Of a stretch of 64,000 bases of DNA, positions 18,650-28,728 are shown piece by piece (the stretch's first letter is position 1; each line of letters starts with the position of its first letter). The translations under genes and the position numbers were made by a program. The stretch spans positions 1 through 64,000 of the forward strand of contig NZ_JACJQJ010000035.1 in NCBI RefSeq assembly GCF_014696615.1, in the 5' to 3' direction. Below the pieces are notes generated by a model. It had not been told where the DNA came from, searched no databases, and worked only from the letters and a program-made list of their open reading frames with translations. This DNA is from Nostoc linckia FACHB-104 (GTDB taxonomy: Bacteria; Cyanobacteriota; Cyanobacteriia; Cyanobacteriales; Nostocaceae).

Positions 18650-21316
18650 ATGCAAAGCCACCTACGTAAATCAATCGGATCAAGATTATTCTTCTATGTA
18701 TTAAGTGGTGCTTTGGTTGGATTAGGTAGTATGTCCTATTTCTTCTATAAAGCACTCGAATATCGGGCACAAAAAGAAATAGAAGCAAATCTCAGCACGC
18801 AAGTAAGGTCTGTTGAGGGAAAACTAGGTAGAGCAGAACAATCGATGCTAAGTCTGGTTGCAGGAGCTAAAACTTTGAACGATATAGGAGTAAAAGATCC
18901 AGATGCTTATAAGAAAATAGTTTTTGAAATTCTTCAGAAACGCTCATCTCTAACTATGGGAGCTGGCTTTGGTCAAGCAGCTTACAAAATTCTCCCAGAT
19001 AGGAAGTTTTATTGGCCTTATATATATAAAGATCAAAATATACCTGGTCAAGTAGGGAACCCTTTACCGTTTCCTCATAATGATTATCGACTAACTGATA
19101 TCTGTGGACTTGAAGCAACTTGTTTTGAAAATGACTACTATACATTACCTGTAAAAGCGGGAAAAGAAGTCTGGTTAGAGCCATATAATTGGTTTGGAAT
19201 TACTATGACCACTACTACATCTCCTGTATTCAATAATCGTGATGAACTTATTGGTGTTGTAGGATTGGATGTCAGCGTTACAGCACTCACAGAGGAAATC
19301 AAAAAACCCGTAACCTGGGGAGGAGGTTACTTTGCAATTGTCAGCCAAAAAGGTAATTTGCTGGCATATCCACCAGAACCAGAAAAAGCTAAATCATTAG
19401 CAACCTATAAGGACATACCAGAGCTAAGGGATGTATGGACGCAACTCGAAACCGATAATGATGGTTTTATGCAGGCTAAGGGTAAATACTGGGTATTTCA
19501 ACGGGTACAAGGAACTAATTGGTTGATGCTGGCAGTAGTACCTCAATCAGTTGTGTTAGTCCCAGTGTTATCTATTGCTGTTGGTGGTGCCTTAGGTGCT
19601 GGTATGGTACTAGCATTAGTAGTTACTTTGTTTATCCGTCAACTTAATAAACGCTTACAACCAATTCTTGAAGAGTGCCAGAAACTAGCAGAAGTTGATG
19701 CTCAAAGGGCACTTCGTCTGGGCCAAGATGCTGTATTAGTTGTTAATAGCAAACAAAACTATCAATCTGACTTACAAAATGCCGATGAAATAGAAATTTT
19801 GACACAGTCTTTCCACCAAATGACAGCACAATTAAAAGATTCATTTGATGAGTTAGAACTGCGAGTACAAGAACGCACATCCGAACTACAAGAAGCTAAA
19901 GAATTAGCTGATAGTGCCAACAGAGCGAAAAGCGAATTCCTGGCTAATATGAGCCATGAACTTCGCACACCACTTAATGGAATTTTAGGTTATGCTCAAA
20001 TTCTCCAAAGTTCAAAAAATATGACAGATAAGCAGCAGAAAGGTATCACAATTATTAACCAATGTGGTTCCCATCTGCTGACCCTAATTAACGATATTCT
20101 TGACCTTTCTAAAATCGAAGCCAGGAAAATGGAGTTACATCCAACAAATTTTCATTTTCCCTCCTTCCTCCAAGCTGTCGCTGAAATTTGTAGAATTAAA
20201 GCAGAACAAAAAGGGATAAACTTTATTTATCAACCAGATACTCAACTACCAATGGGTATCCATCTTGATGAAAAGCGTTTACGTCAAGTTTTAATTAATT
20301 TACTAGGTAATGCTATTAAATTTACTGAAAAAGGTAGCGTAAATTTTATAGTAAAAATTCAGCAAATTAAAAATATTTCTCTACAAGAACCAGCCATTTA
20401 TCAAATTCGCTTCCAAGTTGAAGATACTGGTGTGGGGATTAGTAGTGAGCAAATAGAGCAAATATTTTTACCTTTTGAGCAGGTAGGTAACATCAAAAAA
20501 CAATCAGAAGGAACAGGTTTAGGATTAGCTATTAGTCAAAAAATTGTTGAGATGATGGGTGGTAATATCCAAGTTCAAAGCCAACCCGAAAAAGGTAGTA
20601 TTTTTTGGTTTGATGCCGATATACCTGAATCCTTAGAATGGGCAGATAAATCTAAGGTTACTCAACAAGGCTCTATCACTGGTTTTAAAGGCAAAAAGCA
20701 AAAGATTCTGGTAGTAGATGATCGTTGGGAAAATCGCTCTGTACTCATGAATTTACTGGAACCAATTGGTTTTGAAATTGTAGAGGCAGAAGATGGTAAA
20801 GAAGGATTAGCTAAAGCAGTTGATTTTCAACCTGACTTAATAATTACTGATATTACTATGCCAGTGATGAATGGATTGGAAATGATTCAAAATCTACGTA
20901 ATTTACCAGAGTATCAAGATATCAAGATTATTGTTTCATCAGCTAGTGTTTTTGATACTGACAAACAGAAGAGTTTAGATGCAGGTGCTGATGACTTTAT
21001 GCCCAAGCCTGTGCAAGCTTCTGACCTAATTGAAAAGTTACAGGCTCACCTAGAAATCGAATGGAACTATGAAGAAGAAAATAACTCATCATTACCACTT
21101 AACCAAGAAATAGTAGTGCCATCAACAGAAGAATTAAATCGCTTACATGAATTAGCTTTAAAAGGTCGAATAAAAGCTTTACAAAATCAATTATCTGAAA
21201 TAGAAAAATCCGATCATAGATTTGTGCCATTTGTTCAGGAGATTCAAGCATTAACTCAAAGTTTTCAAATAGAAAAAATTCAAAATCTTATTGAGAATTA
21301 TATCAAATCTTCTTAG
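18650..21316 (+). CDS. Hybrid sensor histidine kinase with Cache sensor and receiver
   Basis: An 888-residue membrane kinase. TM1 (about 12-32) and TM2 (about 301-328, '[20 protein letters not shown]') enclose an extracytoplasmic double-Cache-type sensor. A HAMP-like linker and coiled coil follow ('[17 protein letters not shown]'). HisKA carries the H box '[19 protein letters not shown]' (His about 436). HATPase_c shows the N box '[12 protein letters not shown]', G1 'VEDTGVGIS' and G2 'GTGLGLAIS'. A receiver domain (about 684-805) has '[12 protein letters not shown]' and phospho-acceptor Asp in '[13 protein letters not shown]' (about 735). A helical tail of about 80 residues follows the receiver. 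Good ribosome site AAGG before the ATG. The second kinase gene begins 60 bp downstream, so the two probably form a phosphorelay operon. The ligand is unknown. Confidence 0.9.
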   Translation: MQSHLRKSIGSRLFFYVLSGALVGLGSMSYFFYKALEYRAQKEIEANLSTQVRSVEGKLGRAEQSMLSLVAGAKTLNDIGVKDPDAYKKIVFEILQKRSSLTMGAGFGQAAYKILPDRKFYWPYIYKDQNIPGQVGNPLPFPHNDYRLTDICGLEATCFENDYYTLPVKAGKEVWLEPYNWFGITMTTTTSPVFNNRDELIGVVGLDVSVTALTEEIKKPVTWGGGYFAIVSQKGNLLAYPPEPEKAKSLATYKDIPELRDVWTQLETDNDGFMQAKGKYWVFQRVQGTNWLMLAVVPQSVVLVPVLSIAVGGALGAGMVLALVVTLFIRQLNKRLQPILEECQKLAEVDAQRALRLGQDAVLVVNSKQNYQSDLQNADEIEILTQSFHQMTAQLKDSFDELELRVQERTSELQEAKELADSANRAKSEFLANMSHELRTPLNGILGYAQILQSSKNMTDKQQKGITIINQCGSHLLTLINDILDLSKIEARKMELHPTNFHFPSFLQAVAEICRIKAEQKGINFIYQPDTQLPMGIHLDEKRLRQVLINLLGNAIKFTEKGSVNFIVKIQQIKNISLQEPAIYQIRFQVEDTGVGISSEQIEQIFLPFEQVGNIKKQSEGTGLGLAISQKIVEMMGGNIQVQSQPEKGSIFWFDADIPESLEWADKSKVTQQGSITGFKGKKQKILVVDDRWENRSVLMNLLEPIGFEIVEAEDGKEGLAKAVDFQPDLIITDITMPVMNGLEMIQNLRNLPEYQDIKIIVSSASVFDTDKQKSLDAGADDFMPKPVQASDLIEKLQAHLEIEWNYEEENNSSLPLNQEIVVPSTEELNRLHELALKGRIKALQNQLSEIEKSDHRFVPFVQEIQALTQSFQIEKIQNLIENYIKSS

Positions 21317-21375
21317 CTTTAATGCTTTACTAGTTAAAATACAGCTATTTAAATCAAGAATTAAAAATCAGCATA

Positions 21376-22860
21376 ATGCAGAACTCAGAAACCAATCTAA
21401 TCTTGATAGTTGATGATACTCCTACAAATCTAGAAGTACTTTCAGAAGCTCTAACTGATGCGGGATTTGATGTTGCCGTTGCAACTACTGGTGAAAGTGC
21501 TATTAGGCAAATCGAATACGATCCACCAGAGCTGATTTTGTTAGATGTAATGATGCCAGGGATTGATGGATTTGAAACTTGCAATCGACTAAAGGCAAAT
21601 CCGAAAACTAAAAATATTCCCATCATTTTTATGACCGCTCTGAGTGACACAGTAGATAAGGTCAAAGGCCTTTCTTTAGGTGCTGTTGACTATATCACTA
21701 AACCATTTCAGCAAGCAGAAGCACTAGCCCGTATTCAAGTTCATTTGAAGCTGCAAAATATCAGTGCAGCAATGGAAAAACAAAATGTGCGTCTTAAACA
21801 AGAAATTGCAGAACGTGCTAACGCTGAAGCTGCATTGCAAAAGTTAACTCAAGAGTTAGAGCAAAGGGTTACAGAAAGAACCAAGGAACTATCACAAGCA
21901 TTGCAAGACTTGCAAAATGCCCAAGTTCAACTGATTCAGACAGAAAAATTAGCGACACTGGGCCAGTTGGTAGCAGGTGTAGCGCACGAAATTAATAATC
22001 CCATCAACTTTATTCATGGCAATCTCGACCATGCCAGTTCCTACATTAATGACTTGTTAGAACTCCTCAAACTCTATCAAACTCAGTTTCCTGAAACCAC
22101 TCCAGAGATTTCTAAAAAATCAAAGGAAATTGACCTAGATTTTCTGAGGGCAGATTTACCCAAAATCATCTCTTCAATGGCAATTGGCACACAACGGATT
22201 CAGGAAATTGTACAATCTTTCCGTAACTTCTCTCGCCATGACGAGGCAGAAGTTAAACAAGTCGATATTCATGATGGATTAGACAGTACGCTAATGATGA
22301 TTGACCATCGTTTAAAAGCCAGTACAGAATATCCACCAATTCAAGTGGTTAAGAATTATGGAAACTTACCACCAGTGGAATGCTTTGCAGGACAAATGAA
22401 CCAAGTATTTATGAATGTCCTCAGTAATGCAATTGATGCTTTGGAAGAGTTAATGGGAGAAGGACACAGTTATTGTAGTTTATCACCCATGATTCGGATT
22501 CAGACAGAAGTTATGGGGGGTAATCGTATTGCCATTCGGATTGCTGATAATGGGCCAGGGATACCAAAGGAAGTTCAAAAACGAGTATTTGACCCCTTCT
22601 TTACAACTAAACCAGCGGGGAAAGGAACAGGATTAGGGATGTCAATTAGTCATCAAATTATCACGGAAAAACATGGTGGTTCATTGTCCTGCATTTCCAA
22701 CCCCGGCAAAGGTGCAGAGTTCATCATTGAAATTCCGATTCAACTGCTCAAGTTTTCTAATACAAACTGGTGGCAGTCTCAGGAAATAGCAACAAACCCT
22801 ATGCAGAGTCAATCATTTCCTCATTATCGTAAAGATATAGCAATCCTCAATGAACTGTAA
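21376..22860 (+). CDS. Receiver-domain histidine kinase
   Basis: A 494-residue soluble kinase with an N-terminal receiver (about 8-120; 'LILIVDDTPTNLEVL', phospho-acceptor Asp about 57 in 'LILLDVMMPGIDGFE', Lys in 'DYITKPFQ'). A coiled coil ('LTQELEQRVTERTKELSQAL') leads to a HisKA-type domain with the H box 'GVAHEINNPINFIHGNL' (His about 205), and then HATPase_c with 'VLSNAIDALEELMG', 'IADNGPGIPKEV' and 'GTGLGMSISHQI'. The architecture suits a phosphate receiver from the upstream Cache kinase, 60 bp away on the same strand. No separate output regulator is adjacent, so the final target is unknown. Confidence 0.9.
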   Translation: MQNSETNLILIVDDTPTNLEVLSEALTDAGFDVAVATTGESAIRQIEYDPPELILLDVMMPGIDGFETCNRLKANPKTKNIPIIFMTALSDTVDKVKGLSLGAVDYITKPFQQAEALARIQVHLKLQNISAAMEKQNVRLKQEIAERANAEAALQKLTQELEQRVTERTKELSQALQDLQNAQVQLIQTEKLATLGQLVAGVAHEINNPINFIHGNLDHASSYINDLLELLKLYQTQFPETTPEISKKSKEIDLDFLRADLPKIISSMAIGTQRIQEIVQSFRNFSRHDEAEVKQVDIHDGLDSTLMMIDHRLKASTEYPPIQVVKNYGNLPPVECFAGQMNQVFMNVLSNAIDALEELMGEGHSYCSLSPMIRIQTEVMGGNRIAIRIADNGPGIPKEVQKRVFDPFFTTKPAGKGTGLGMSISHQIITEKHGGSLSCISNPGKGAEFIIEIPIQLLKFSNTNWWQSQEIATNPMQSQSFPHYRKDIAILNEL

Positions 22861-22961
22861 ACATCTTTGGTGATTTCTGCATATCACGAGGACTCTGATC
22901 CATGCAGGTAAATATTCATTACATCAACCTCCCCTAACTCAATATTATTCATAACTACTAT

Positions 22962-23708
22962 TTATTTGCGATACAACCGTCCATTGCGGACTTGGACTAC
23001 TGGATGATTACACCTACGTACCAGTTGTTCATCATGAGTAGTAACAATTACAGTAGCCCCGAAGGAATTCAACTTTTGGAGAATCTGCATGACTTGCCAA
23101 GAATTATCTGGATCTAGGTTTCCTGTTGGTTCATCTGCTAAAAGCAGTGGTGGAGTTGCCACAATTGCTCGTGCAATACTTACTCGCTGCTGTTCTCCGC
23201 CAGAGAGTTGATCTGGAAAGCACTCAGCTTTAGAAAGCAACCCTACTAGCTTTAATGTTGGTTCTAAACGTCGTTGAATTTCTTTTCTGGTATAACCTTG
23301 AGCCTGCAACACAAAAGTAACATTTTCTGCTACTGTCCGTTGGCGAATTAGTTTATAGTCTTGAAAAACAATACCAATGCGCCGCCGTAATAATGACAAG
23401 CGATCGCCCCTTAAAGATGCCATATTGAATTTATCAAAAATTACTTCTCCTTGTGTTGCTAACTCTTCACCATATAGCAACTTTAAGAGAGTTGATTTAC
23501 CGGAACCACTAGGGCCTGTGATAAATAAAAATTCTTTTTCTTTTACCTCTAAGTTCACATCTAATAAAGCGTGACAGCCATTGGTATAGGTTTTTGTTAC
23601 AGAAGATAATCGTAATATTGCTGATGCATTACTACTTTGCTTTCGAGTTTCAGTATCTGGTTTATGAACAAATTGGTTTTGCGTTTCTTTAGTAGTTAAT
23701 ACTGGCAT
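22962..23708 (-). CDS. ftsE: Cell-division ABC ATPase FtsE-like
   Basis: A 248-residue ABC ATPase. Walker A '[18 protein letters not shown]', the Q-loop '[10 protein letters not shown]', the signature '[15 protein letters not shown]' and Walker B '[13 protein letters not shown]' are intact, followed by the switch His in '[11 protein letters not shown]'. 'DYKLI' and the compact size are typical of FtsE, which with FtsX links the divisome to septal wall hydrolases. About 35 polar residues precede the core, longer than in proteobacterial FtsE. No ftsX gene is adjacent. A MacB/LolD-type ATPase is the alternative. Confidence 0.75.
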   Translation of the reverse strand: MPVLTTKETQNQFVHKPDTETRKQSSNASAILRLSSVTKTYTNGCHALLDVNLEVKEKEFLFITGPSGSGKSTLLKLLYGEELATQGEVIFDKFNMASLRGDRLSLLRRRIGIVFQDYKLIRQRTVAENVTFVLQAQGYTRKEIQRRLEPTLKLVGLLSKAECFPDQLSGGEQQRVSIARAIVATPPLLLADEPTGNLDPDNSWQVMQILQKLNSFGATVIVTTHDEQLVRRCNHPVVQVRNGRLYRK

Positions 23709-23766
23709 TGCTGAATTATTAGGTACAGATTGAGATTTAAATTTTTGAAAATTCCATACAAAATAA

Positions 23767-23792
23767 TGATTCCCAGGTTTTCCTGGGAATCA
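23767..23792 (-). terminator. Hairpin between wecG-type gene and ftsE
   Basis: TGATTCCCAGG and CCTGGGAATCA form a perfect 11-bp stem with a 4-base loop, followed on the minus strand by TTATTTT. It probably ends the glycosyltransferase transcript before ftsE. Confidence 0.7.
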
Positions 23793-23884
23793 CCAATATA
23801 AAAGTAAAAATCTCAATTTTCTTTGAGTATCTCAATACTAAGTATTTATTACCAGTGAAAACTGATGACTCAAAATTTATATTG

Positions 23885-24640
23885 CTAACTAATGGCACCT
23901 CTTGCAGTTAAGTGGTAGACAAAGGCTTTTAAGGCAAACTCTGGCAAAGCCAACATCCGTCGCCAGCGCCAAGGCTCTTGATAAAGCCTATACAGCCATT
24001 CTAAATTATTATTTCCTAACCAAGCCGGAGCGCGGTTTTTTGCACCAGACCAAATATCAAAACTGCCACCAACACCAATCCAAATTGCGTGGGGACACAA
24101 ATGACGATTTTCAGCAATCCATAACTCTTGTCGTGGTACCCCCAAACCAACAAAGATGACTTGTGGTTGCAATTGGGTCAGAGTTTGTCTTAATTCTTCT
24201 TCTTCTTCTTTGGAATGGTAACCGGAGTGAGTACCTGCTATGGTCAAACCTGGGATTTGCTGCTGGCAAAACTCTGCTGCTTTTGCAGCGACACCAGGCG
24301 CTCCTCCATAGAAAAATACCTTTGCATCTGGCTGCTTTTGTCCCAAGTCTCGCAATAGTGTTTCTGCTAGTTCAATACCCGGACAACGTTGCACTTTTTG
24401 CCATAACAGCCAGCGTAAATACAACACTACTCCTGCGCCATCGGGAATTACTAAATCGGCATCTTGAATTACCTTAGCTAGGAAACCGTTACGCTCTGCT
24501 TGCATAGTCATTTCTGCATTGAGCGTTACTACATGAGTACCTTTGCCTTGTTTCAAGCACTCAAGTAGCCAAGCTGGGTAGTTAGTCATCACGTGAACTG
24601 GTATCCCCAACACTGAAAATGCTTTAGTCTGTTTAGACAT
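23885..24640 (-). CDS. WecG/TagA/CpsF family glycosyltransferase
   Basis: About 251 residues from the ATG of 'MSKQTKAFSVLGIPV'; a TTG two codons earlier is a less likely start. Family GT26 motifs are clear: 'THVVTLNAEMTMQAERN', 'VIPDGAGVVLYLR', 'FFYGGAPGVAAKAAEF', 'VIFVGLGVPRQELWIAENR' and 'WIGVGGSFDIWSGAKNRAPAWL'. Members transfer N-acetylmannosaminuronic acid or similar sugars to lipid-linked intermediates at the inner face of the plasma membrane, for surface polysaccharide. The sugar here is not predictable. Neighbouring genes give no polysaccharide cluster. Confidence 0.88.
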   Translation of the reverse strand: MSKQTKAFSVLGIPVHVMTNYPAWLLECLKQGKGTHVVTLNAEMTMQAERNGFLAKVIQDADLVIPDGAGVVLYLRWLLWQKVQRCPGIELAETLLRDLGQKQPDAKVFFYGGAPGVAAKAAEFCQQQIPGLTIAGTHSGYHSKEEEEELRQTLTQLQPQVIFVGLGVPRQELWIAENRHLCPHAIWIGVGGSFDIWSGAKNRAPAWLGNNNLEWLYRLYQEPWRWRRMLALPEFALKAFVYHLTARGAIS

Positions 24641-25340
24641 AACCAATTCTTCCTTAACCTCTCACCACAATTTATTGAACGTTAGTCTATCAAATTTTTT
24701 AATATATTGCCTGTTGTAATTTTAGCAACAACGAATAGGTTTTTAACATCGATAAAACTCGGTAAATTATCTTCTAGACTTGATTTAAAACATAAGATGA
24801 AGACACTATTTTAAATATTTAACTTCATAAAAATTTCTTATATTAAATTTGTAGCAGTCATAAATTATGTACACCAATGGATAAAAAAGCAAGTTGGGGC
24901 TAGAGGTTAGAGTTAGTAGTTGTTACTCAGTACAAGCACTAGGGTAGCTTTGCTAGACCAACCTTATACCTAACTTGGGGAACAAAAAAGCTGTGACTTA
25001 CACAAACAATAGCTGAAACCCTAATTTTCTGTTAAGGGAAATTTATAGCTTTCTCCAGAACGCTTGTATTTTTGTGTAAGTATTCAAAGCATGAAAATCC
25101 TTTTTGCTAATGTTTGGTATTCGCTTGGGGTCAACCCCTGTTGATTCTATTATTGAATTGTATTGTTCCCTTAGAGAATGAAGTCCTGTGGTTCGGGCCA
25201 CACCTTTAAGTGTTAGCCTGAGTCACAAAGCACTTCTACATTTGTAGGTAAATATCTTACAACTGCATCTCTAACAACTTTTGAACTTTTCAGTAAACTC
25301 GATTTTACAGTTAAGGTAGTGTAACGGGCGGAACTTGGCT
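24641..25340. other. Long leader/intergenic region with stem-loops before the NarL-type regulator
   Basis: This 700-bp non-coding stretch lies between divergent genes. Near its right end are GGGG-TCAA-CCCC (25127-25138), TGTGG/CCACA around TTCGGG (25187-25202) and AAGTG/CACTT (25208-25235), so the regulator may have a structured leader or there may be a separate small RNA. A 23-codon frame beginning 'MFGIRLGSTPVD' starts near 25111 and could be a leader peptide. No known riboswitch was recognised. Confidence 0.3.
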
Positions 25341-26060
25341 ATGAGTAAAATTCGTATTGCTCTAATTGAAGATCATGACCTCACCCGTGTGGGTATTAGG
25401 ACAGCACTACTGCAAAAAGAAGAAATTGAGGTTGTAGGAGAAGCTGCCAATGCTGCGGAAGGTCTAAAAATGCTAAAAATGCTACAACCGGACATTGCGA
25501 TTGTAGATATTGGTTTACCAGATAAAGATGGTATTGAGCTGACACGAGAGTTGAAATCTACTAGTAATGGAGAAGATTTAAGAACTAAGGTGTTAATTCT
25601 GACACTCAGAGATAATAAGGAAGCCGTGCTGGCAGCTTTTGCAGCTGGGGCTGATTCTTACTGCATGAAAGATATCAAATTCGATAATTTGCTGGAAGCC
25701 GTGCGAGTAACATACAATGGCAACGCTTGGATTGATCCAGCGATCGCGCGGATTGTATTACAACAAGCACAACAAAATCCTCCTAAACAGGATAAAGTAT
25801 CGCTAGACACTAAAAATTCTTTTAATACCTTTGAGCCTGGAGAAAATCCAGAACATATAGATGCTTATACGCTGACAGAAAGGGAATTAGAAGTGTTACA
25901 GTTGATTGTCGAAGGTTGTAGCAATGCAGTCATCGCTGAGAGACTTTATATCACAGTCGGTACAGTAAAAACTCACGTTCGGAATATTTTGAACAAGCTA
26001 TGTGCTGATGATCGTACTCAAGCCGCAGTTCGTGCCTTGCGTTCTGGATTAGTGGGGTAG
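25341..26060 (+). CDS. NarL/FixJ-type response regulator
   Basis: A 239-residue regulator from the ATG of 'MSKIRIALIEDHDL'; a TTG two codons upstream is possible. The receiver domain has the acidic pair in 'LIEDHDLT', the phospho-acceptor Asp in 'IAIVDIGLPDKDGIE', and Thr/Lys in 'ILTLRD' and 'CMKDIKFD'. The C-terminal LuxR helix-turn-helix (about 175-235) reads 'LTERELEVLQLIVEGCSNAV' then 'LYITVGTVKTHVRNILNKL', so it binds DNA. Its kinase is not adjacent. The SpoIIE phosphatase gene follows after 190 bp on the same strand and may be part of the same pathway. Confidence 0.9.
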   Translation: MSKIRIALIEDHDLTRVGIRTALLQKEEIEVVGEAANAAEGLKMLKMLQPDIAIVDIGLPDKDGIELTRELKSTSNGEDLRTKVLILTLRDNKEAVLAAFAAGADSYCMKDIKFDNLLEAVRVTYNGNAWIDPAIARIVLQQAQQNPPKQDKVSLDTKNSFNTFEPGENPEHIDAYTLTERELEVLQLIVEGCSNAVIAERLYITVGTVKTHVRNILNKLCADDRTQAAVRALRSGLVG

Positions 26061-26252
26061 GGTTGATTTTAGCTGTAGCACTCAGTAAAGAAACTTAAAG
26101 ATAAAGAGAAATTTACAACTTTGACCAAATTCTCAACTTCAAAGTGGGTAACTTCTCTTTATAGGTAATTTTTTGATTATGTCATGATTTATTATGTGTG
26201 ATAAAAATTACACTATTTTGCTATTGCAGTATCTAAAAAGTTAAAGTCAAAT

Positions 26253-27926
26253 ATGACTGAAATAGAAATATGCAAACTTAAGCTCATGGTGGTAGATGAT
26301 GAGCCTGATAACTTAGACTTACTCTACCGCACTTTTAGACGAGATTTTGAAGTATATCAAGCCAATCATGCTCGTGCTGCTCTAGAAATATTAGACAAAG
26401 AAGGCGAGATGGCTGTGATTATTTCTGATCAAAGAATGCCAGAAATGAATGGCACGGAATTTCTCAGTCGGACAGTAGAACGCTTTCCCGATACGATTCG
26501 GATTTTGCTGACTGGTTTTACGGATGTCGAAGACTTAGTAGATGCAATTAACTCTGGTCAGGTATTCAAGTACATCACCAAACCCTGGAACCCGCAAAGA
26601 TTAAAAGCATTAGTAGAACAAGCTACTGATACTTATCGTTTGGTGAAAAAACGCACCCAAGAGTTGCGGCGTGCTTTGCGGCGAGAGTCTTTGTTTAATG
26701 CAGTTACTACAGCAATTCGGGAGTCTTTAGACTACGATAGTATGCTGCAAAAGATTGTTGCTACTATCGGCGAAACATTTGAAGCTACTTGTTGCTTCCT
26801 TAGACCAGTAGAGGGCGATTGTCTAACGTCAGATTTGTTTTCTTATCAAGATCCCCAATACAATCCCTCAAATGGTGTTTTTGATCCCAGTGAGTTAATC
26901 GAAAAAGTCCTTGCAACTCATCAATACCAACTAACTCAAGGTACAGATGATGGTAATCCCTGCCACCAATTAGTTGTGCCATTATCTTATCAGCAACACT
27001 TGCTGGCTATTTTGGCTCTCTATCAAAGAGGTAGCGTTCATTCTTGGCAAGATGAAGATATCCAACTAATTGCGGGTGTGGCAGAACAAGCAGCTTTAGC
27101 CCTCTCCCAGGCAAAATTATACCAGCGCCTTCAAGAAAAACAGCAGCAAATTCGCGCTGAATTAGAAGTTGCTCGCCAAATTCAAAATAACTTGCTTAGG
27201 CAAAGTTTACCAGATATCAAGGGTGTGAAGGTGCAAGCTTGCTGCTATGCGGCACGGGAGGTAGGAGGAGATTTTTTTGAAGTTTTTGTTCATCCCAAAG
27301 GTGACTTGTGGTTAGCAGTGGGTGATGTTTCTGGTAAAGGAGTTCCAGCCGCTTTGTTCATGGCTAGCGCCATTTCGGTTTTACGTCGAGAATTATCTCA
27401 GGAAACGCCAGCTGAGCCAAATGTGGTCATGCAGAATTTGAATCATGCTATGTCTGATGACTTGATTGGCAATAATTGCTTTATCACTCTCGTCTTAGCT
27501 TGTTATACACCTAACACTAGGGAACTAGTTTATGCTAACGCGGGTCACATTTATCCCTTACTCTGGTCATCGCCTACAACTGCTAATGAACAACCGCATT
27601 ACCTGAAGGTACGCAGCGTTCCCTTAGGTATTTTACCTAAGTGGCAAGCACAGTCTGGTCGTTTAGTGTTAAATCCTCAAGATACCTTGCTCCTCGCCAG
27701 TGATGGAATTACAGAAGCAATGGTATCAAGTAATGTATTTAGTAGTGATAATACTGGGAATAGTAGCCAAGGATTTAGCCGTTCTATGCTAAATCAAGAT
27801 GGTCTTTGGCAACTCTTACAACAGGAACCAAAACCACTTTCTCTTGCCCATCTGCTAACTCGCATCCAGGCAAACAACCAAGTTCAAGAAGATGACCAAA
27901 CTATACTCTCATTGGAGGTTTTATAA
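26253..27926 (+). CDS. Response regulator with GAF and SpoIIE-type PP2C phosphatase
   Basis: A 557-residue soluble signalling protein. The receiver (about 8-125) has 'LMVVDDEPDNLDLL', phospho-acceptor Asp in 'VIISDQRMPEMNG' and Lys in 'YITKPWNPQR'. A GAF domain (about 155-285) follows, then a coiled linker 'ELEVARQIQNNLL' and the SpoIIE/PP2C serine phosphatase with metal-binding Asp in 'REVGGDFFEVF', 'AVGDVSGKGVPAALFMA' and 'LLASDGITEAM'. Such proteins dephosphorylate STAS anti-anti-sigma factors. The next gene, 3 bp away, encodes an RsbW-like kinase, which strongly supports a partner-switching unit. No STAS gene lies in the window nearby. Confidence 0.9.
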   Translation: MTEIEICKLKLMVVDDEPDNLDLLYRTFRRDFEVYQANHARAALEILDKEGEMAVIISDQRMPEMNGTEFLSRTVERFPDTIRILLTGFTDVEDLVDAINSGQVFKYITKPWNPQRLKALVEQATDTYRLVKKRTQELRRALRRESLFNAVTTAIRESLDYDSMLQKIVATIGETFEATCCFLRPVEGDCLTSDLFSYQDPQYNPSNGVFDPSELIEKVLATHQYQLTQGTDDGNPCHQLVVPLSYQQHLLAILALYQRGSVHSWQDEDIQLIAGVAEQAALALSQAKLYQRLQEKQQQIRAELEVARQIQNNLLRQSLPDIKGVKVQACCYAAREVGGDFFEVFVHPKGDLWLAVGDVSGKGVPAALFMASAISVLRRELSQETPAEPNVVMQNLNHAMSDDLIGNNCFITLVLACYTPNTRELVYANAGHIYPLLWSSPTTANEQPHYLKVRSVPLGILPKWQAQSGRLVLNPQDTLLLASDGITEAMVSSNVFSSDNTGNSSQGFSRSMLNQDGLWQLLQQEPKPLSLAHLLTRIQANNQVQEDDQTILSLEVL

Positions 27927-27929
27927 CTA

Positions 27930-28361
27930 ATGAAAAGTGAGTTACACGTACCCAGTGATTTAAATTTTTTAAACATCGTTGAAAACTGGTTGCTGGGATG
28001 CCTGAAAATCCAGCTAGGAGAATCGGTTGATTGGTCACGGCAATCAAGTCGTTTGCGGCTAGCTTTGGTTGAAGCCTACTCTAATGTAGTGCGTCATGCC
28101 CATAAAGAACAGCCTAATTTACCCGTGTTACTGCGTTTGGAACTCAAGGAACGGGATTTGGCTTTAGAAGTTTGGGACTATGGTGAAGGCTTTGATATGT
28201 CTACCTACTTTCCACCAAATCCTGTGGCCAAACAAGAAGGCGGTTATGGTTGGCTAATTATGAATAGATTAATGGATAAAGTAGAGTACCAGTTGCAAGT
28301 AGATGGTGCTAACTGCCTCAAGTTAGAAGCTACATTGCCAGAACTAGTACAGAAAAGCTGA
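27930..28361 (+). CDS. RsbW-like serine kinase / anti-sigma factor
   Basis: A 143-residue protein of the HATPase_c_2 (GHKL) family typical of anti-sigma factors RsbW/SpoIIAB. The N box is in 'RLALVEAYSNVVRHAHK', the G1 box in 'EVWDYGEGFDM' and the G2 region in 'EGGYGWLIMNRLMDKVEY'. It starts 3 bp after the SpoIIE phosphatase stop, so translation is likely coupled. By family it would bind a sigma factor or other partner and phosphorylate a STAS antagonist. The target is unknown. Confidence 0.88.
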   Translation: MKSELHVPSDLNFLNIVENWLLGCLKIQLGESVDWSRQSSRLRLALVEAYSNVVRHAHKEQPNLPVLLRLELKERDLALEVWDYGEGFDMSTYFPPNPVAKQEGGYGWLIMNRLMDKVEYQLQVDGANCLKLEATLPELVQKS

Positions 28362-28728
28362 ACTATGTTTACGTAGAGTCTCAGAGAGAATAAAGCTAAA
28401 GGATGATAGTACGAGGCTAATATAGAAAGCTTTGAGCCGATTTACAATCGGAGTTTAAATTCTATATCTGTCTAAAATTTGTATTGCTGTTCCCTAATTT
28501 CTGAACTCAGTATTTTGGGTTTTATGAGGCTACTTGCTCTATAGCAAAGTACTGAGTATAAAGCCAGTTGCTTTAAAGCTGTGTGATGGAGTTGAAGCGA
28601 TCGCATATTTTCTCCACACTATTAAGCTGAATGCCTGGATTTTGCCAAACCTATAATCAAGACTAAATGGTTCCCAGCCACAGGCTAGAAACCAATCAGC
28701 ACCAGAGATATTTACCTGTAATATTTAA
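28362..28728. other. Intergenic region between convergent genes
   Basis: A 367-bp gap between rsbW-like and nadE. A weak hairpin CCGATT-TACA-AATCGG lies near 28437. Nothing coding was found. Confidence 0.35.
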
